64,000 bases of DNA from NCBI RefSeq assembly GCF_000816085.1, contig NZ_CP008747.1:1488001-1552000 (forward strand), read 5' to 3'. The notes beneath the pieces were generated by a model. It saw only the letters and a program-made list of their open reading frames with translations, searched no databases and had not been told where the DNA came from. This DNA is from Staphylococcus hyicus. Its GTDB lineage: Bacteria; Bacillota; Bacilli; Staphylococcales; Staphylococcaceae. Positions 61,510-64,000 of the stretch are shown here, piece after piece (within the stretch, counting starts at the first letter, position 1; every line of letters begins with the position of its first letter). A program made the translations under genes and the position numbers.

Positions 61510-63921
61510 CTACTGTATTTCAAGATGCTTAATTTCACCAAATTCAGCCACATCTACGACGAAACTGCCGTTAGTATATTGTTCAGATAAGTGTATATCG
61601 TTAATATTTCCGTCAAACTGATTGCTATCAGAACACAATGTAAAAAACGCATGTTCTGGTCGACATACTTTAGCATCTACAATACGATGTGGATTTTTCT
61701 TCAATTCCTTAAGTATCGTAATGCCACGCTGTGCACGTTTAGCTGATTGCAGTATAGAAGCTTTTATGCGTTTCAATGCCCCACGGTGTGTAGCAATCAA
61801 AATTGTATCATCGTAATCAATTGTATTGACCATGACTACGTAATCTTGATCTTTAAGGTTAATGGCTTTTACACCAGCAGCACGTAATCCCGTGTCAGGT
61901 AATTCAGATAATGGATAAGTAAGTGACATACCTTTATGTGTAAATATCGTTAACAACTGTAAATCATTTTTGGCATTGACTTTCATAACAGCTATCACAT
62001 CATCCCCATCTTTTACTTTAGCAGCAACAAGGGGTTTCGTTGTACGCGTTGATTTAAATCCTGAAAGCAGGCTCTTCTTAATCATACCGTTACGTGTAGC
62101 TGTAATAATTGCCTCATCATCCGTAAATTGTGACACTACAAAAGCTTGAACAATACTTTCATCTTCATCAATTGGGACGATTTGTGACACGTGTTGTCCT
62201 AAATCTTTCCATTTAATATCTGGCAATTTGTGCACTGCAATAAGTAAATAACGACCTTTAGAGGTAAATACGAGTGCAGTGTCTTGTGTGTTAACCTCTT
62301 GGATAGTTAATATGTGATCTTCATCTTTAATACCAATCTCATCTTTGCCACTTGCATTAAAGCTACGCAAAGAAGTTCGTTTAATATAGCCTTCGCGCGT
62401 CAAGCTCATCATCACTGTTTCACTAGGGACGATAACCTCTTTATCAATCTTAATCTCAGCAATTTCAGCTTCAATCACCGATAAACGCGGGGATTTAAAT
62501 TGATTTTTAATCTCAATCAATTCTGTTTTAATGACTTCAAGCAAAGCTCCATGGTCATCCAAAATATGTTTCAATTTAGCAATTAATGTTTCAAGCTCTT
62601 TATGTTCATCTTGAAGTGCAACGATATCCGTATTCGTTAAACGATATAACTGTAACATGACAATTGCTTCAGCTTGCTCTTGACTAAATTCAAATTCAGC
62701 AACAAGATTATTTTTGGCATCACTTTTGTTTTTTGAGTTTCGAATGATTGCAATCACTTCATCTAAAATAGATAACGCTTTAATCAAGCCTTCAACAATG
62801 TGCATTCTCGATTCAGCGTGTTTTAAATCATATTGTGTACGATGTGTTACAACTTCTATTTGATGATTTAAATAACTATCAATCATTGATTTAATGCCCA
62901 TTAATTTTGGACGACCATCGCTAATTGCAACCATATTAAAATTATATGCAACTTGTAAATCCGTATTTTTAAACAAATAATTTAAAATCGCATTCGCATT
63001 TACATCTTTTTTTAACTCTACCGCTACACGTAAACCGCTTCGATCTGTTTCATCACGTACTTCTACAATGCCATCTACCTTTTTATCTGCACGTAACTCG
63101 TCAATTTTTTTAACTAAACTACTCTTATTCACTTCATATGGAATTTCCGTAACAATTATTTGTGAACGCCCATTACGTAAAGGTTCTATCTCTGTTTTAG
63201 AACGTACGATAATCTTTCCTTTACCAGTCTCATACGCTTTCTTAATACCATCGATACCTTGAATAATACCGCCAGTTGGAAAATCAGGACCTTTAATGTA
63301 TTTCATAAGCTGTTTTACTGATATATCAGGATTATCTATAAATTTTAACGTCGCTGTAATCACTTCTGATAAATTATGCGGTGGGATGTCCGTAGCATAA
63401 CCTGCTGAAATCCCCGTGGAGCCATTCACTAGCAAGTTTGGAAAACGTGCTGGCAATACCATAGGTTCCATTTCGGTATCATCATAGTTCGGTACAAAGT
63501 CTACAGTGTCTTTATGAATATCACGTAATAATTGTGCCGAAAGTAAGCTTAATTTTGCTTCTGTATAACGCATTGCAGCAGGCGGATCGTTGTCAATACT
63601 CCCGTTATTCCCATGCATTTCAACTAAAACATGGCGTAATTTCCAGTCTTGACTGAGACGGACCATCGCATCGTATACCGATGAATCACCATGAGGATGA
63701 AATTGTCCAATGACATCCCCGACGGTTTTTGCACTTTTTCGGAAATTTTTATCATACGTATTACCACTTGAATACATCGCGTATAAAATACGACGTTGTA
63801 CAGGTTTCAAACCATCACGCACATCAGGCAATGCCCGTTCTTGAATGATATATTTACTGTAACGCCCAAATCGATCACCAATAACATCTTCTAATGGTAA
63901 ACTTTGGATGATTTCAGCCAT
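61510..63921 (-). CDS. parC: Topoisomerase IV subunit A
   Basis: An 803-residue subunit (GrlA) that cuts and rejoins DNA to unlink daughter chromosomes. The catalytic Tyr is in [10 protein letters not shown] (about 119-128). The quinolone region reads [16 protein letters not shown], giving Ser-80 and Asp-84. Ser-80 is the susceptible form, and Asp-84 replaces the Glu of S. aureus as an apparently natural state. The C-terminal beta-pinwheel runs from about 490. The start ATG overlaps the parE stop by one base. Confidence 0.97.
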   Translation of the reverse strand: MAEIIQSLPLEDVIGDRFGRYSKYIIQERALPDVRDGLKPVQRRILYAMYSSGNTYDKNFRKSAKTVGDVIGQFHPHGDSSVYDAMVRLSQDWKLRHVLVEMHGNNGSIDNDPPAAMRYTEAKLSLLSAQLLRDIHKDTVDFVPNYDDTEMEPMVLPARFPNLLVNGSTGISAGYATDIPPHNLSEVITATLKFIDNPDISVKQLMKYIKGPDFPTGGIIQGIDGIKKAYETGKGKIIVRSKTEIEPLRNGRSQIIVTEIPYEVNKSSLVKKIDELRADKKVDGIVEVRDETDRSGLRVAVELKKDVNANAILNYLFKNTDLQVAYNFNMVAISDGRPKLMGIKSMIDSYLNHQIEVVTHRTQYDLKHAESRMHIVEGLIKALSILDEVIAIIRNSKNKSDAKNNLVAEFEFSQEQAEAIVMLQLYRLTNTDIVALQDEHKELETLIAKLKHILDDHGALLEVIKTELIEIKNQFKSPRLSVIEAEIAEIKIDKEVIVPSETVMMSLTREGYIKRTSLRSFNASGKDEIGIKDEDHILTIQEVNTQDTALVFTSKGRYLLIAVHKLPDIKWKDLGQHVSQIVPIDEDESIVQAFVVSQFTDDEAIITATRNGMIKKSLLSGFKSTRTTKPLVAAKVKDGDDVIAVMKVNAKNDLQLLTIFTHKGMSLTYPLSELPDTGLRAAGVKAINLKDQDYVVMVNTIDYDDTILIATHRGALKRIKASILQSAKRAQRGITILKELKKNPHRIVDAKVCRPEHAFFTLCSDSNQFDGNINDIHLSEQYTNGSFVVDVAEFGEIKHLEIQ

Positions 63922-64000
63922 TATGCATTCTCCTCTTCCGATTCATCATTTAAAATTTGAACTTCGTCATTTTCTAAAATACTTTGGTCTTCTTGCATAC
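63921..64000 (-). CDS. parE: Topoisomerase IV subunit B, C-terminal end
   Basis: The last 25 or so codons of a minus-strand gene, ending SEEENA and TAA at 63923-63921. The stop overlaps the parC ATG by one base (TAATG). The conserved parE-parC order and the acidic tail support ParE. The rest is outside the window. Confidence 0.85.
   Translation of the reverse strand, partial: MQEDQSILENDEVQILNDESEEENA

Overview
The window is core chromosome of a Staphylococcus that is not S. aureus. Gene content and order (cvfC-brx-thyA-dfr-degV-msrAB, murG-arlRS-odhAB, cspA-lysA-dap operon, femAB, mprF, ptsG-glcT, parC) are those of the genus. The DNA is AT-rich throughout. ParC has Asp at position 84 where S. 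aureus has Glu, a state I associate with the S. intermedius/pseudintermedius-type species. Species assignment is inference. I see no prophage, intact insertion sequence, tRNA, rRNA or CRISPR array.

Layout. 1-13215: mostly plus-strand housekeeping: the end of a dynamin-like GTPase gene, a 5'-3' exonuclease, cvfC, bacilliredoxin, thyA, dfr, degV, msrA-msrB-EIIA-yozE, ctpA, murG and a PAP2 phosphatase. Two minus-strand genes sit inside it, including a queuosine-precursor transporter under a preQ1 riboswitch. 13216-13679: a non-coding interval that carries a Fur-controlled small RNA gene matching IsrR. 13680-25399: arlRS, odhAB (sucAB) with a candidate CcpA site, a VOC protein, a MoxR/VWA pair and brnQ. 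25446-28639: telA/xpaC, acylphosphatase, DUF1033 and cspA with a structured leader. 29085-36365: the lysine/diaminopimelate operon asd-dapA-dapB-dapD-amidohydrolase-alr-lysA behind a lysine riboswitch. The aspartokinase gene that heads this operon in S. aureus is not there. 36520-42614: an ABC-F protein, cvfB, a sugar-phosphate kinase, pepF and a small membrane protein.

A perfect Firmicutes-type dif site lies at 42685-42712, so the window spans the replication terminus. Two extra copies of the XerD half of dif lie at 42932 and 48271. They are candidates for the XerD-only sites involved in SMC unloading.

43039-64000: femA-femB (with no trp operon upstream of femA), an M42 peptidase, tyrA, an SOS-controlled Y-family polymerase, a Spo0M-like protein, a tautomerase, an LCP protein, a second msrA, mprF, an AI-2E family transporter, ptsG with its RAT antiterminator and glcT, an alanine/sodium symporter, parC and the last codons of parE.

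Several themes link the genes. Cell-envelope assembly is served by MurG, FemA/B, LCP, MprF, the Dap pathway and Alr. Methionine-sulfoxide repair is served by two MsrA proteins and MsrB. Global regulation is served by ArlRS, CspA, CvfB/CvfC and IsrR. Many 3' ends carry a recurring family of hairpins whose arms differ in sequence but stay complementary.
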